NCBI RefSeq assembly: GCF_021462415.1
Contig: NZ_JAKEDS010000001.1
Location: 406,273 to 470,272, forward strand
Length of the DNA: 64,000 nt
Direction of reading: 5' to 3'
Source of the DNA: Rhodohalobacter sp. 614A
GTDB lineage: Bacteria; Bacteroidota; Rhodothermia; Balneolales; Balneolaceae
Shown: one piece after another, positions 32,151 through 41,031 of the stretch
Layout of the letters: every line of letters begins with the position of its first letter
Numbering within the stretch: position 1 is the first letter of the stretch
Notes under the pieces: generated by a model
Told to the model about the DNA's origin: nothing
Database searches by the model: none
Seen by the model: only the letters and a program-made list of their open reading frames with translations
Program-made: the position numbers and the translations under genes

Positions 32151-33239
32151 TTCTTTCCTGGTTTTAAAAAGCCCTACGTACCTCGCTCTCCAAATCCACT
32201 CTGAAATGGAATGATACAGAATGGTAATGATGGCCACCGGAATTACGAAAAAGATCATCACATTTATAAATACATCCAAAAACTTGTGATCGGTGGTTGA
32301 AAGAAACAGGTAAAACAGATAGGCAAAATAGAAAAAGAGAAATAAAGCCCCTTCCCAGCGAACAATTTTGTGACCGGTATAAAAAATAGGAATGCAAGCA
32401 ATAGTCGCTGCAATCAGTACAAGAAAATCGAAATCAAGAAGTGATTGCTGAACGGGAATGGAATTGGGAGAAAACAGGCCGGCAAATCCCAGTACCGCCA
32501 GGAAATTTAAAATATTACTGCCAACCACACTTCCTACGGCAATATCCCTCTCACCCCGGATTGCGGCTACAAGGGACGTTACAATCTCCGGCAGGGAAGT
32601 TCCAATTGCTACAACTGTAAGACCAATAATCAACTCGCTGATTCCAGCCATTTCGGCAAATATCAATGAACTGTTGATGAGCCAGCGCGCGCCGGTCACC
32701 AGTAAAACTAAACCTAAACCACTGAAAAGAATGTTGGCAAGTAAACTTCCACCTTCATCTTTTCCTTCTTCCGGGACGGAAGGAATTTCTGCGTGGCCTT
32801 TCTTTCTGGACAAAAAGAATAAGTAGATAACCAGCAATAAAACGAGCAACCCGCTTTCCCAAACAGAAAGACTGCCATTTAATGACAAAAAATAGATTAG
32901 GAGTGTAATGCCCAGCATGATGGGGACATCCGACTTAATCAGGTTCTTGTGAACCTTTAAAGGGATGAAAATAGCTGATAATCCTAAAATGAAAAGCGTA
33001 TTGCTGATGTTGCTACCAACAATATTCCCAAGCATCAAATCGGTCTGGCCGTCCACACTGGCCTGGATACTAACAGCCAACTCCGGCGCGCTAGTGCCAA
33101 ATGCAACAACGGTTAATGCAATTACAAGTTTTGAGACACCAAGTTTAAGTGCTAGTTTGGAAACATATCGAACCAAAAGTTCCGCTCCGCCGATTAAAGA
33201 AATCAAACCGGCAACGAACCATAACAGGGGTATAATCAC
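32145..33239 (-). CDS. Calcium/sodium antiporter (CaCA family)
   Basis: A 364-residue exchanger of the YrbG type with ten predicted membrane segments. Two inverted alpha-repeats carry the ion-binding residues: ALTVVAFGTSAPELAVS with GNIVGSNISN in the first half, and GLTVVAIGTSLPEIVTS with GSVVGSNILN in the second. The Glu of each (S)PE is the transport residue of this superfamily. A longer charged loop (RKKGHAEIPSVPEEGKDEGG) separates the halves. The last helices (DVFINVMIFFVIPVAII) are followed by a basic tail. It stands alone between secA and glutamate dehydrogenase, convergent with the former. Confidence 0.92.
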   Translation of the reverse strand: MIIPLLWFVAGLISLIGGAELLVRYVSKLALKLGVSKLVIALTVVAFGTSAPELAVSIQASVDGQTDLMLGNIVGSNISNTLFILGLSAIFIPLKVHKNLIKSDVPIMLGITLLIYFLSLNGSLSVWESGLLVLLLVIYLFFLSRKKGHAEIPSVPEEGKDEGGSLLANILFSGLGLVLLVTGARWLINSSLIFAEMAGISELIIGLTVVAIGTSLPEIVTSLVAAIRGERDIAVGSVVGSNILNFLAVLGFAGLFSPNSIPVQQSLLDFDFLVLIAATIACIPIFYTGHKIVRWEGALFLFFYFAYLFYLFLSTTDHKFLDVFINVMIFFVIPVAIITILYHSISEWIWRARYVGLFKTRKEE

Positions 33240-33379
33240 AAAGAGCTATTTAATTCGGGATTCGGAAAATATTTATCAGAAATAAAAAATATCAAAAAAA
33301 ATTAACTGAATATGCAACAAAGCTCTGGCGGCCACGTAGTATTCAACATAAGATGTTTTGGTTAAAGAAATGTAAATGA

Positions 33380-33417
33380 AACCCTGTGTTGTGAAAGACA
33401 CAGGGTTCTTTTTTTTA
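33380..33417. terminator. Strong hairpin terminator at the gdh stop
   Basis: A 10-bp perfect stem (AACCCTGTGT with ACACAGGGTT, 8-base loop) is followed on the plus strand by CTTTTTTTT. The T run overlaps the TAA stop of the minus-strand dehydrogenase gene. In the minus direction the hairpin is followed by TTTCATTTACATTTC, so it can serve gdh, and its best orientation is for plus-strand transcripts entering gdh. No plus-strand gene ends here, so it may limit antisense transcription. Confidence 0.75.
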
Positions 33418-34818
33418 TGGGAAAATTCCCATTCGTTCGTAAAGCCCACCTACTTTGTTAATGGCACTTATAAAGGCCGCCGTTCTCAAATCAACATCAT
33501 GTTTTTTTCTTATTTCGTTGATTTCGTTATAGCTGTTTACCATTGTGTCCTGCAATCCTGAATCAACCAGTTCTTCTTCTCCGGCTCCGTGGGCGAGAAA
33601 TTGCAGTTCCTGGTCCGTAAATTTGCGTTCGGATATGGTTTCAATTACAGAGAGTATTCGGCGAAAACTGTTTTCTTCGAACCGTTTTTCCATCCTTCCG
33701 AACCGAACATGCTGAATATTTTTTAGCCATTCGAAATAAGACACCGTCACACCGCCAGCATTCAGAAAATTATCGGGAATAATTAAAGCTCCTCTTTCTT
33801 TCATGATCTCGTGTGCCTCGGAAGTTGTTGGACCATTTGCCGCTTCAGCAATAATTTTTGCTTTTATGTTGGGTGCGTTACTCTCTTTTAATTGATTTTC
33901 GAGAGCTGCAGGAACCAGAATATCGCATTCAGCCTCAAGTACCGCGGCATTGTTTTCCAGTGTTTTGGTTCCTTCAAACCCGACAACGCCGCCGGTTTCA
34001 TTTTTATATTCCATCAATTTGGCGAGATCAATTCCGTTATCGCTGTATATCGATCCATCCATCTCAGCAACTCCTACCATTTTAGCTCCGCCTTCAATCA
34101 GGTATTTTGCAGCGTGAAATCCTACATTACCCAATCCCTGGACGACGAATGTTTTGCCTTCAATCCCGGGATCTAATCCAATTGCTTTCATGTCTTCTTT
34201 ATTTGAACACGCTTCCTGCACTCCAAAAAACACGCCGCGGCCGGTAGCTTCCGTCCTGCCTCGTATACCGCCCTGTCCGATTGGTTTCCCGGTAACACAT
34301 CCTTCAGCATTGATATCTGAGCTGATCTGGCGATAGGTATCCAATACCCATCCCATTTCCCTGGCACTTGTACCGTAATCCGGTGCGGGTACATCGGAGC
34401 CCGGGCCAATAAAATTCTTTTTGTACAGCTGAAACGTATACCGGCGTGTAATTCTCTCAAGCTCGGCTTCAGAATATTTGGATGGATCTATTTTGATACC
34501 TCCTTTTGCGCCACCAAATGGCACATCAACAACCGCACATTTATACGTCATAAGTGCGGCAAGTGCCATGGTTTCGTCTTCATTTACCGTCATACTGTAA
34601 CGAATACCGCCTTTTGTGGGAAGCTTATGATGGCTGTGCTCAACTCTCCAGCCGTGGATCACTTCAATTGAACCATTATCACGCTCCAGCGGAAATGTAA
34701 TGTGCAACACATCATTACAAAATTTCATTTGCTCAAGCAGTCCCTTGTCAAACCGGGTATATTTTGCGGCTTTGTCAAAAGCTTTATTTACCTGGTCGAA
34801 AAATTTATAATCACTCAT
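33415..34818 (-). CDS. Glutamate dehydrogenase (Glu/Leu/Phe/Val family)
   Basis: A 467-residue dehydrogenase interconverting glutamate and 2-oxoglutarate plus ammonia. The substrate-binding Lys is in SHHKLPTKGGIRYS, the catalytic Lys in DVPFGGAKGGIKIDPS, and DVPAPDYGTSAREMGW carries the catalytic Asp. The dinucleotide fold starts at FVVQGLGNVGFHAAKYL, and NFLNAGGVTVSYFEW closes the active site. The length fits the hexameric class. Start support is strong: AAAGGAGA lies 5-6 bp before the ATG, one of the few good Shine-Dalgarno sites here. Coenzyme choice (NAD or NADP) is not certain from sequence. Confidence 0.94.
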   Translation of the reverse strand: MSDYKFFDQVNKAFDKAAKYTRFDKGLLEQMKFCNDVLHITFPLERDNGSIEVIHGWRVEHSHHKLPTKGGIRYSMTVNEDETMALAALMTYKCAVVDVPFGGAKGGIKIDPSKYSEAELERITRRYTFQLYKKNFIGPGSDVPAPDYGTSAREMGWVLDTYRQISSDINAEGCVTGKPIGQGGIRGRTEATGRGVFFGVQEACSNKEDMKAIGLDPGIEGKTFVVQGLGNVGFHAAKYLIEGGAKMVGVAEMDGSIYSDNGIDLAKLMEYKNETGGVVGFEGTKTLENNAAVLEAECDILVPAALENQLKESNAPNIKAKIIAEAANGPTTSEAHEIMKERGALIIPDNFLNAGGVTVSYFEWLKNIQHVRFGRMEKRFEENSFRRILSVIETISERKFTDQELQFLAHGAGEEELVDSGLQDTMVNSYNEINEIRKKHDVDLRTAAFISAINKVGGLYERMGIFP

Positions 34819-34897
34819 GTATCTCCTTTGGTAGGTTTATTCTTCAATCTTCTAATGGTCGGAATTATGAATTCTACTTACAAATCAAAAATTCAAT

Positions 34898-35359
34898 TCA
34901 ACCCAATTTTCTCATATATAGCGTTCTCCACGCCTCAGGCGTTCCTTTACAACGAATCAAAGCTATTCGATCCAGCAGAACTTTTGGGGGAATTTGTTCA
35001 TTTAGCTGTGACACAGTCTTTTGCAGACCTCCACATTCTAACGTACTGTACAGTAATGAGATGTGTGGATATTCCGTCTTTGAATAGTCTCCGCCGAAAA
35101 GCCTGTCTGTTTCCTGATGCAGGGCATGTAACTCTTCGGTTCTCTCAACTTCAATCGTAATCTTTTGATAGGGAAAACGCTTGCACTGAACTTTTTCCAG
35201 AAATAACTCAATCGGCAAAGTGGAGCCGGAAATTTTTTGGATCTCCTTCACCATTTGTTCTTCAGTCCAGTGCGGAATACCAGCCAAGGTAAGGTGGGGC
35301 TGAAAGGGTTCTGATTGATATTTTTCAGCCAGATCCTGAATAGACTTGCCCAATTCCAT
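34898..35359 (-). CDS. thpR: RNA 2',3'-cyclic phosphodiesterase (ThpR/LigT)
   Basis: A 2H phosphoesterase; both catalytic motifs are visible as PHLTLAG and PHISLLY. The first ATG (35359) gives 153 residues but cuts off the first beta strand expected in this fold. The frame is open for 22 more codons upstream, with NYSVWLIPEEQAE matching that strand, up to the TAG stop of the GlsB-like gene, which is in the same frame. The real start may therefore be the ATT at 35425 immediately after the TAG, or another non-ATG codon such as CTG. Family enzymes reseal or cleave 2',5' RNA bonds in vitro; the role in the cell is unclear. Confidence 0.82.
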   Translation of the reverse strand: MELGKSIQDLAEKYQSEPFQPHLTLAGIPHWTEEQMVKEIQKISGSTLPIELFLEKVQCKRFPYQKITIEVERTEELHALHQETDRLFGGDYSKTEYPHISLLYSTLECGGLQKTVSQLNEQIPPKVLLDRIALIRCKGTPEAWRTLYMRKLG

Positions 35360-35425
35360 TTCAGCTTGTTCTTCCGGAATCAGCCAAACGGAATAGTTGT
35401 CAGTATGTGGGAGTTTTGAAGAAAT

Positions 35426-35701
35426 CTACTCAGCTTTTACAGTCACTCTGTCGTCGGTATGGATACTAAATACATTTACAAGAAAGAGGAACGCAATAGA
35501 ACCGACGGCAGCATATAAAAGCGGCGCATACATATCCAGCCAAATAACTACAGCTCCAATAATGATGGATCCAACAGCACCCCATACAACGTTTCCTATC
35601 ATTCCAATTCCGCGTTTGATCATCACGAGATCAATAATGAATCCTACAAGTAAGCCGATGGATAAGAGCCAGTAAATAGTTACGGCGTTAAATTCTAACA
35701 T
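35426..35701 (-). CDS. GlsB/YeaQ-like small membrane protein
   Basis: A 91-residue protein with about three TM helices (IYWLLSIGLLVGFIIDLVM, the Gly-rich NVVWGAVGSIIIGAVVIW, and AAVGSIAFLFLVNVFSI). The size and glycine pattern fit the transglycosylase-associated/GlsB stress membrane family, though the match is by eye. Its frame is identical to that of thpR downstream, separated only by one TAG codon. Confidence 0.7.
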   Translation of the reverse strand: MLEFNAVTIYWLLSIGLLVGFIIDLVMIKRGIGMIGNVVWGAVGSIIIGAVVIWLDMYAPLLYAAVGSIAFLFLVNVFSIHTDDRVTVKAE

Positions 35702-35790
35702 GAATCAATCGAAGTTTTTGAGTTATTTTTAGTACAGGAACAAAGGTACAAATTTTATTTTTTATTCCCGTTGTCCACAGCAATTTTTTT

Positions 35791-36891
35791 ATGAGAGATT
35801 CCGAACATCCCATCCGAAAAATCATCCATGTGGATATGGATGCGTTCTATGCTTCGGTGGAGCAGCGGGATCATCCCGAATATCGCAATAAGCCGGTTAT
35901 CGTTGGCGGATCGCCCCAGGGACGCGGAGTGGTTGCCGCGGCAAGTTATGAAGTACGAAAATACGGAGTTCACTCGGCCATGCCGGCAGCCAGGGCAGCC
36001 AAACTTTGTCCGCATGCCATTTTTGTAAAACCCCGGTTTGAGGTATACAAAGAAGTATCCGAACAAATCAGGGAGATTTTCTTCGAATATACCGACCTGG
36101 TAGAACCTCTTTCTTTAGATGAAGCCTATCTCGATGTCACCGAAAATCACAAAAATATTCCTTCCGGTACTTTGATTGCTCATCGCATCAAAAAACAAAT
36201 CAAAGAGAAAACAGATCTGACCGCATCGGCGGGAGTATCTTTCAACAAATTTCTCGCTAAAATTGCATCCGATCTTGATAAACCGGATGGATTAAGTGTG
36301 ATTACACCCGACAAAGCTGAAGAATTTATCGAAGAACTCAGTATTGCAAAATTTTTTGGCGTTGGAAAAGCAACTCAACGGAAAATGGATTCGCTTGGCA
36401 TCAAAACCGGGGCAGACCTGAAAGCCTGGGACGAAGTGGATTTGGTGAAACAGTTTGGCAAATCCGGCCACCATTATTTCAGGATTGTACGGGGAATCGA
36501 CAACCGACACGTAAAGCCGAACCGAACCCGGAAATCGATAGGAAAAGAGCGGACGTTTTCTGAAGATATTTCCGACCTGGAATGGATCCGGGATTTTCTG
36601 ACCGGGCTTTCTGAGAAAATTTCACAATCGATGAAAAAACTGAATGCTTCCGGGAAAACAATCACTTTAAAAGTTCGGTATGAAAATTTCGAAACAGTTA
36701 CGCGAAGCTATACCCTTCACCATTACACTAATAAAGCGGAGGAGTTGTCTGAAGTTGCACTTCGCCTGTTGAATGAAACCGAAGCCGGAATTCGGGAAGT
36801 AAGATTGCTTGGAATTTCCGTTTCCAGCTTAAACCTTAGAAAAGGTGGCGTCATTGGCGAACAGCTGGAAATTCCGTTTGAGAAGTTTTAA
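35791..36891 (+). CDS. dinB: DNA polymerase IV (Y family)
   Basis: A 366-residue translesion polymerase. The catalytic acidic residues are in HVDMDAFYASVEQRDHPEY (near the N-terminus) and PLSLDEAYLDVTEN (about residue 106). SAGVSFNKFLAKIASDLDKP and the helix-hairpin-helix region FFGVGKATQRKMDSLGI follow. The little-finger domain ends in EQLEIPFEKF, where QLEIPF is a good sliding-clamp binding motif at the extreme C-terminus. No LexA-type box was found upstream by eye. It is convergent with the Mur ligase gene. Confidence 0.95.
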   Translation: MRDSEHPIRKIIHVDMDAFYASVEQRDHPEYRNKPVIVGGSPQGRGVVAAASYEVRKYGVHSAMPAARAAKLCPHAIFVKPRFEVYKEVSEQIREIFFEYTDLVEPLSLDEAYLDVTENHKNIPSGTLIAHRIKKQIKEKTDLTASAGVSFNKFLAKIASDLDKPDGLSVITPDKAEEFIEELSIAKFFGVGKATQRKMDSLGIKTGADLKAWDEVDLVKQFGKSGHHYFRIVRGIDNRHVKPNRTRKSIGKERTFSEDISDLEWIRDFLTGLSEKISQSMKKLNASGKTITLKVRYENFETVTRSYTLHHYTNKAEELSEVALRLLNETEAGIREVRLLGISVSSLNLRKGGVIGEQLEIPFEKF

Positions 36892-37033
36892 ACAAAACAA
36901 CTTTTAAGCGTTTCAAAACGGAGTGGAGAATCCTTAAAGCGTTGTTGATAACATGGTCTCATCGGCTGCTGAATATCTTTAGCTACCGATTTTTGGTATG
37001 ATAGGCATAGAAAACTCACCAACCGAAAACACA

Positions 37034-37070
37034 GGCCACGCTTCAAGGAACTACGGACGCTTGAAGGTGG
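37034..37070. repeat. Inverted repeat between dinB and the Mur ligase
   Basis: GCCACGCTTCAAG and CTTGAAGGTGGC pair with one bulge across a 12-base loop and abut the stop codon of the Mur ligase gene. There is no T run in either direction, so it may be a Rho-independent-like pause or simply a repeat relic. The rest of the 180-bp gap shows nothing else. Confidence 0.45.
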
Positions 37071-38750
37071 CTATGAATTATACGTATCCGGCAAGTCGTT
37101 TTCATAGAGAACCACATCTCCCTCGTTGCCTTCACTCTTCAGAAAATCATTCGCCTCAAAAAGAGATTTTACCACTTTAACCTGTTTCTCTCTTCCCTTT
37201 TCCGTTGATTGAATTCCTTTTAGAATAGGCTTGGTTCGTTCTTCTCCTACCAAGACGGCCACATCGATGGAGGAATTTCCAATATGCCTTCCAAACTCTT
37301 CGTTTTCCTCCTCTTCTCTATCCCCTAGTTCAATCATTCCGGGAGTGATAATAAATTTCCTGCCAATGGGAAAAGAATCCAGAATATTGACGGCGTTGGC
37401 AGCGCCCACGGGATTGGAGTTAAAGGCGTCATCAATTACAACAAATCCATTTCGATTTTTCAGCTCCAGCCGATGTTCTACGGGTTTCATATTTGAAGCA
37501 GCCAAAGCAATGGTTTTTAAACGGATATCAAATTGCCTGGCAACCGCCGCTCCCAGCAACATATTTTGGATGTTGTGCCGACCCAAAAGCTGGGTGGTAA
37601 TCTTTTCCCGGTCAACCAATTGCTGTTCATCATTGTACCATTCCATCCAGAATGAAGTGCCACCCGGACCGGTTTCGATATTGGATGCCCGAACGGATCC
37701 TTCTTCCCCGATAAAAACGGTTTTTACATCGTCTCTGAGCTCAGCCATTTTTCGAACCAGGGGATCATCTCCATTTAAAATGAGAGTGCCGCCTTGCTTT
37801 AACTCTTTGGCAAGGGTCGATTTTTCCCTGGCTATGGCTTCTTTCGAGCCAAATGTTTCCAGGTGAGAAATTCCAACATTGGTGATAATGGAAATATCGG
37901 GACGGGCAATCTCACACAACTCTTTGATGTTTCCTTCATAACGCGCACCCATTTCAAGGATTAGAGCTTTATGAGTAGCTTCAAGCTGATTGTTGATCAC
38001 CTTGCAAATTCCCATCGGCGTATTGTAGCTGCCGGGAGTTGTGCAGACGCTCATTCGCTCGTTCATGAAAGCATCAATCACAAACTTCGTACTTGTTTTT
38101 CCGTAACTGCCGGTAATCGCGATCACCTTGAGATGCGGCAAAGAAGCTAATTTTTTTCGCGCCTGTTTCTTGAATCCATTTTGGATGTAAAGCTCAACCG
38201 GTTTCAGAACCCATGCAAAAATCCACACGAAAGCCGGGATCAGCATATCCACCAATACCATTCCAAAACTCATGAAATAGGGTTCGATTTCCACAAATGG
38301 CTCAGCGAAATCGCGAAGTCTTAGCACCAGGTGTCCCCAATCAATCAAAACAAACCAGATAAAAAAGAGAGCAACCGCAATCGTGATTCCAAGCCTCAGC
38401 ATACGTGGCGTGTAAACCAACGGCTTTTTCTCTTTTTCCTCGCGGTATCGCGATGTTCCGGCAAACCAAAAAATGGCAAAAGTTCCCATGATGATCGCGC
38501 CTGATGTGAGCGTAATTCGGTCGGCCAGCAGATACACCATCACTAAAATGAGAATATTAAAAAACAGGTGCTCTGTTGTAACTCCCCTGGAAAACAGATG
38601 GACTGAAAACCATTGCCGGAATTCGTTGGTTTTGTATCCAACCTGCTGAAACATATGCAGCATAAATCGGAGTCGATAAAGAGAATGGCGCATGAAAACA
38701 GCTATCATCAAAAAAATAAAGCCGTTTGTAAGTATTGTATAAAATTCCAA
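37071..38750 (-). CDS. Membrane-anchored Mur ligase family protein (MurF-like)
   Basis: A 559-residue protein in which the soluble Mur-ligase core (about 190-559) is preceded by a membrane domain with five or six helices (TILTNGFIFLMIAVFM, HLFFNILILVMVYLLADR, GITIAVALFFIWFVLI, MVLVDMLIPAFVWIFAW). The core has the ATP loop ITGSYGKTSTKFV, EMGARYEGNIKELCEIARPD, TNVGISHLETFGS, ILNGDDPLV and the C-terminal domain VIDDAFNSNPVGA, all as in MurF. The MurF N-terminal UMP-binding domain is absent and the membrane part takes its place. It therefore may not be the essential MurF but a ligase acting on lipid-linked or other substrates. No other mur genes lie nearby. Confidence 0.85.
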   Translation of the reverse strand: MEFYTILTNGFIFLMIAVFMRHSLYRLRFMLHMFQQVGYKTNEFRQWFSVHLFSRGVTTEHLFFNILILVMVYLLADRITLTSGAIIMGTFAIFWFAGTSRYREEKEKKPLVYTPRMLRLGITIAVALFFIWFVLIDWGHLVLRLRDFAEPFVEIEPYFMSFGMVLVDMLIPAFVWIFAWVLKPVELYIQNGFKKQARKKLASLPHLKVIAITGSYGKTSTKFVIDAFMNERMSVCTTPGSYNTPMGICKVINNQLEATHKALILEMGARYEGNIKELCEIARPDISIITNVGISHLETFGSKEAIAREKSTLAKELKQGGTLILNGDDPLVRKMAELRDDVKTVFIGEEGSVRASNIETGPGGTSFWMEWYNDEQQLVDREKITTQLLGRHNIQNMLLGAAVARQFDIRLKTIALAASNMKPVEHRLELKNRNGFVVIDDAFNSNPVGAANAVNILDSFPIGRKFIITPGMIELGDREEEENEEFGRHIGNSSIDVAVLVGEERTKPILKGIQSTEKGREKQVKVVKSLFEANDFLKSEGNEGDVVLYENDLPDTYNS

Positions 38751-38958
38751 ATTGAGTAATTCTTCTAATTATAGATTCTCTCGCAGGTCGAATAAGTTCA
38801 ATCAAACCTTTATATTAGCGATGCTTGAGAACAATTAAAAAATTCAGCAGTAAGATATAAAACATCCTTGTAAAGATGTTTCGTTATCATACGTAAAACT
38901 TTCGGAAAGATTCTTCAGAGAGCAACTTTCCTGTAAACCAAAAAATATTATCTAACGC

Positions 38959-39957
38959 ATGAAATTGATTATCCCCATGGCCGGCAGAGGAACCAGAGTT
39001 CGGCCTCATTCGCATACTACACCAAAACCTCTTTTGCCTGTAGCGGGAACCATGATTATTGAACGAATTGTAGAAACGTTTGCCCGCACGCTGGATCGAA
39101 CCATTGATGAAATCGTCTACATTCTTGGACCCGATTTTGGAAAAGAAATTAAAGATACGCTCAAAGCTATGAGTGACCGGCATAACGCAAAAGCACACTT
39201 CCGTGTTCAGGAAGAAGCGCTGGGTACAGCCCATGCCGTTTATTGCGCCAAAGAAGATTTGGATGGCGAAGTCATCATCGTTTTTGCGGATACTCTTTTT
39301 GATTCATACGACAAAGTTTCTGTGGAAGAAGCTGACAGCGTCATATGGCTGAAGGAAGTGAAAGACCCTTCCCGTTTTGGCGTGGCTGTTCATGAAGGGG
39401 AAAAGATTACTGATTTTGTGGAGAAGCCAAGTGAACCAATTTCAAACCTCGCGATTATCGGCGTGTATTATTTCAAGGAAGGAAAGGACCTCCAAAAAGA
39501 AATCCAATACCTGCTGGACCATAAAGTGACCGGCCACGGAGATGAATACCAGCTTACGGATGCGTTAGACAGGCTTTTAAAAGACGGTAAAGTTTTCAAG
39601 AAAGCGACGGTTGATGAATGGCTGGACTGCGGAACCCTTCCCGCATGGTTGAATACCACCGGACAAATTTTGAAAAAGGAAAAACACGAATACGATTCTT
39701 ATGAGGACACCGTGATTCATCCCCCGGTTTTTATTGGAGACGGTGTTACCATTACCGGCAGTGAAATCGGGCCGAATGTAAGTATTGAAGCCGGTACAAA
39801 AATCCAAAACAGCAGTATTAAGAATTCCATTATCCAAAAAGAAGCCGTATTGGAAGGCTGTGATCTGAATCACTCTACAATTGGGAAAAATACAAAAGTG
39901 CTGCGCGCGAAAGGCAAGATTCATATCGGTGATCATTCGGTTATCCAGGAAGGATAA
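38959..39957 (+). CDS. Sugar-phosphate nucleotidyltransferase
   Basis: A 332-residue enzyme of the glucose-1-phosphate nucleotidyltransferase fold. The nucleotide loop is IPMAGRGTRVRPHSHTTPKP, with LLPVAGTMIIERIVE after it; EALGTAHAVYCA and VFADTLFDS are base- and metal-binding elements. The catalytic domain ends near 235 and is followed by a left-handed beta-helix with hexapeptides (IGDGVTITGSEIGPNVSIEA). This makes it resemble GlmU or RmlA-like bifunctional types, but the acetyltransferase active site is not evident. The substrate (glucose, mannose or GlcNAc phosphate) cannot be decided from the sequence. It is monocistronic with a hairpin downstream. Confidence 0.87.
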   Translation: MKLIIPMAGRGTRVRPHSHTTPKPLLPVAGTMIIERIVETFARTLDRTIDEIVYILGPDFGKEIKDTLKAMSDRHNAKAHFRVQEEALGTAHAVYCAKEDLDGEVIIVFADTLFDSYDKVSVEEADSVIWLKEVKDPSRFGVAVHEGEKITDFVEKPSEPISNLAIIGVYYFKEGKDLQKEIQYLLDHKVTGHGDEYQLTDALDRLLKDGKVFKKATVDEWLDCGTLPAWLNTTGQILKKEKHEYDSYEDTVIHPPVFIGDGVTITGSEIGPNVSIEAGTKIQNSSIKNSIIQKEAVLEGCDLNHSTIGKNTKVLRAKGKIHIGDHSVIQEG

Positions 39958-39975
39958 CAACTGAGTATCGATTCG

Positions 39976-40035
39976 TCATCGGATGAGTGAAGTAATTCAC
40001 AAACAAATTACTTTGACAAAAAACTCATCTGATGA
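39976..40035. terminator. Nested double-stem hairpin between convergent genes
   Basis: The outer arms TCATCGGATGAGT and ACTCATCTGATGA pair with one mismatch. The inner arms AAGTAATT and AATTACTT are a perfect 8-bp stem with an 8-base loop. The arrangement sits between the ends of the nucleotidyltransferase and CDF genes and could stop transcription from both sides. No long T run follows on either side. Confidence 0.55.
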
Positions 40036-40053
40036 ATGAATCAAGTAGCAACA

Positions 40054-40989
40054 TCAAATAAACTCATCCAGATCCCGATTCTTGTTCGCTCCTTTTAGCA
40101 CATCATGAATGTCTTCGTGGGGTTCTTCGGGTTCAAGATGAAGTGTTACCACAGCGTCGCTGTGAATGGCATCAATCAGTTTACGTTCCAGAATGGTTGC
40201 ATCATCGTGGGCTTTCCTCAGGCTGACATCCCTTTTAAAAACCAGATGCAATTCTACCCAGGTTGTCTGTCCCGAAGTTCGATGCCGAAGATGATGCCAG
40301 CTATTGATGGTTCCGGGGAGATCATCCTCCAAAACTCCCAATAATGAATCATGAACATCGGGATCCCTGGTATCCATAATTCCCATAACTGAGAAGCGAA
40401 TCAGTTTGAACCCTTCATAAAAAATGTAGAGAGCGATAGAAATACTTACAATGGTATCAAGGTAAATCCAGCCGATGAGTTGAATCAAAAACAGGGTGAA
40501 AATCACTCCACCACTGGTCCAGACATCCGTTAGAACGTGCCTTCCATTGCTTATGACAATCATATTGTTTTCTTCCCTGCCCACTTTTTTTAAATAAAGC
40601 CCCAGAAAAAGATTGATGATAGCCGCAAGACCCACCAGGTAGATACCCTGTGCCAGATTATCCAGTTCAAAACCATAAACAAGATTCTGGATAGAAAAGA
40701 AGAGAATGGAAAAAGCCGCCAGAATAATTACCGCTCCTTCAACACCGACAGATAAAAACTCTATTTTTTCATGGCCGTAGAGATGCTCTTCGTCGGCTGG
40801 TTTCATGCTCAGAAAAAATCCATATAAAACAAACCCGACGGCGAATACATGCACCACGGATTCTGCGGCGTCGGACATTGCCGTTGTGGAATCGGTAAGA
40901 TAATAGGCCACCAGCTTCGTACAGAGTGAGAGAAAAGAAATTAAAAAACTAATCGTCAGTGCTTTTTGTGCGCGGCTTTGGTCATTCAT
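40054..40989 (-). CDS. Cation diffusion facilitator transporter
   Basis: A 311-residue CDF protein exporting a divalent cation such as Zn, Fe, Mn or Co. Six TM helices cover about residues 10-210. The metal-site pattern of TM2 is YYLTDSTTAMSDAAESVVHV and that of TM5 is SNGRHVLTDVWTSGGV, with Asp/His pairs in the D-x3-D positions. The cytoplasmic domain after residue 210 contains INSWHHLRHRTSGQTTWVEL and DAVVTLHLEPEEPHED. The HxxxD/DxxxD residues are intact. Which metal is moved is not certain. It starts 42 bp from the divergent CCA transferase gene. Confidence 0.92.
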   Translation of the reverse strand: MNDQSRAQKALTISFLISFLSLCTKLVAYYLTDSTTAMSDAAESVVHVFAVGFVLYGFFLSMKPADEEHLYGHEKIEFLSVGVEGAVIILAAFSILFFSIQNLVYGFELDNLAQGIYLVGLAAIINLFLGLYLKKVGREENNMIVISNGRHVLTDVWTSGGVIFTLFLIQLIGWIYLDTIVSISIALYIFYEGFKLIRFSVMGIMDTRDPDVHDSLLGVLEDDLPGTINSWHHLRHRTSGQTTWVELHLVFKRDVSLRKAHDDATILERKLIDAIHSDAVVTLHLEPEEPHEDIHDVLKGANKNRDLDEFI

Positions 40990-41031
40990 AACCCTGTTAA
41001 AATTCAGTGTTGGTGCTCTAATTAGTTCTGA

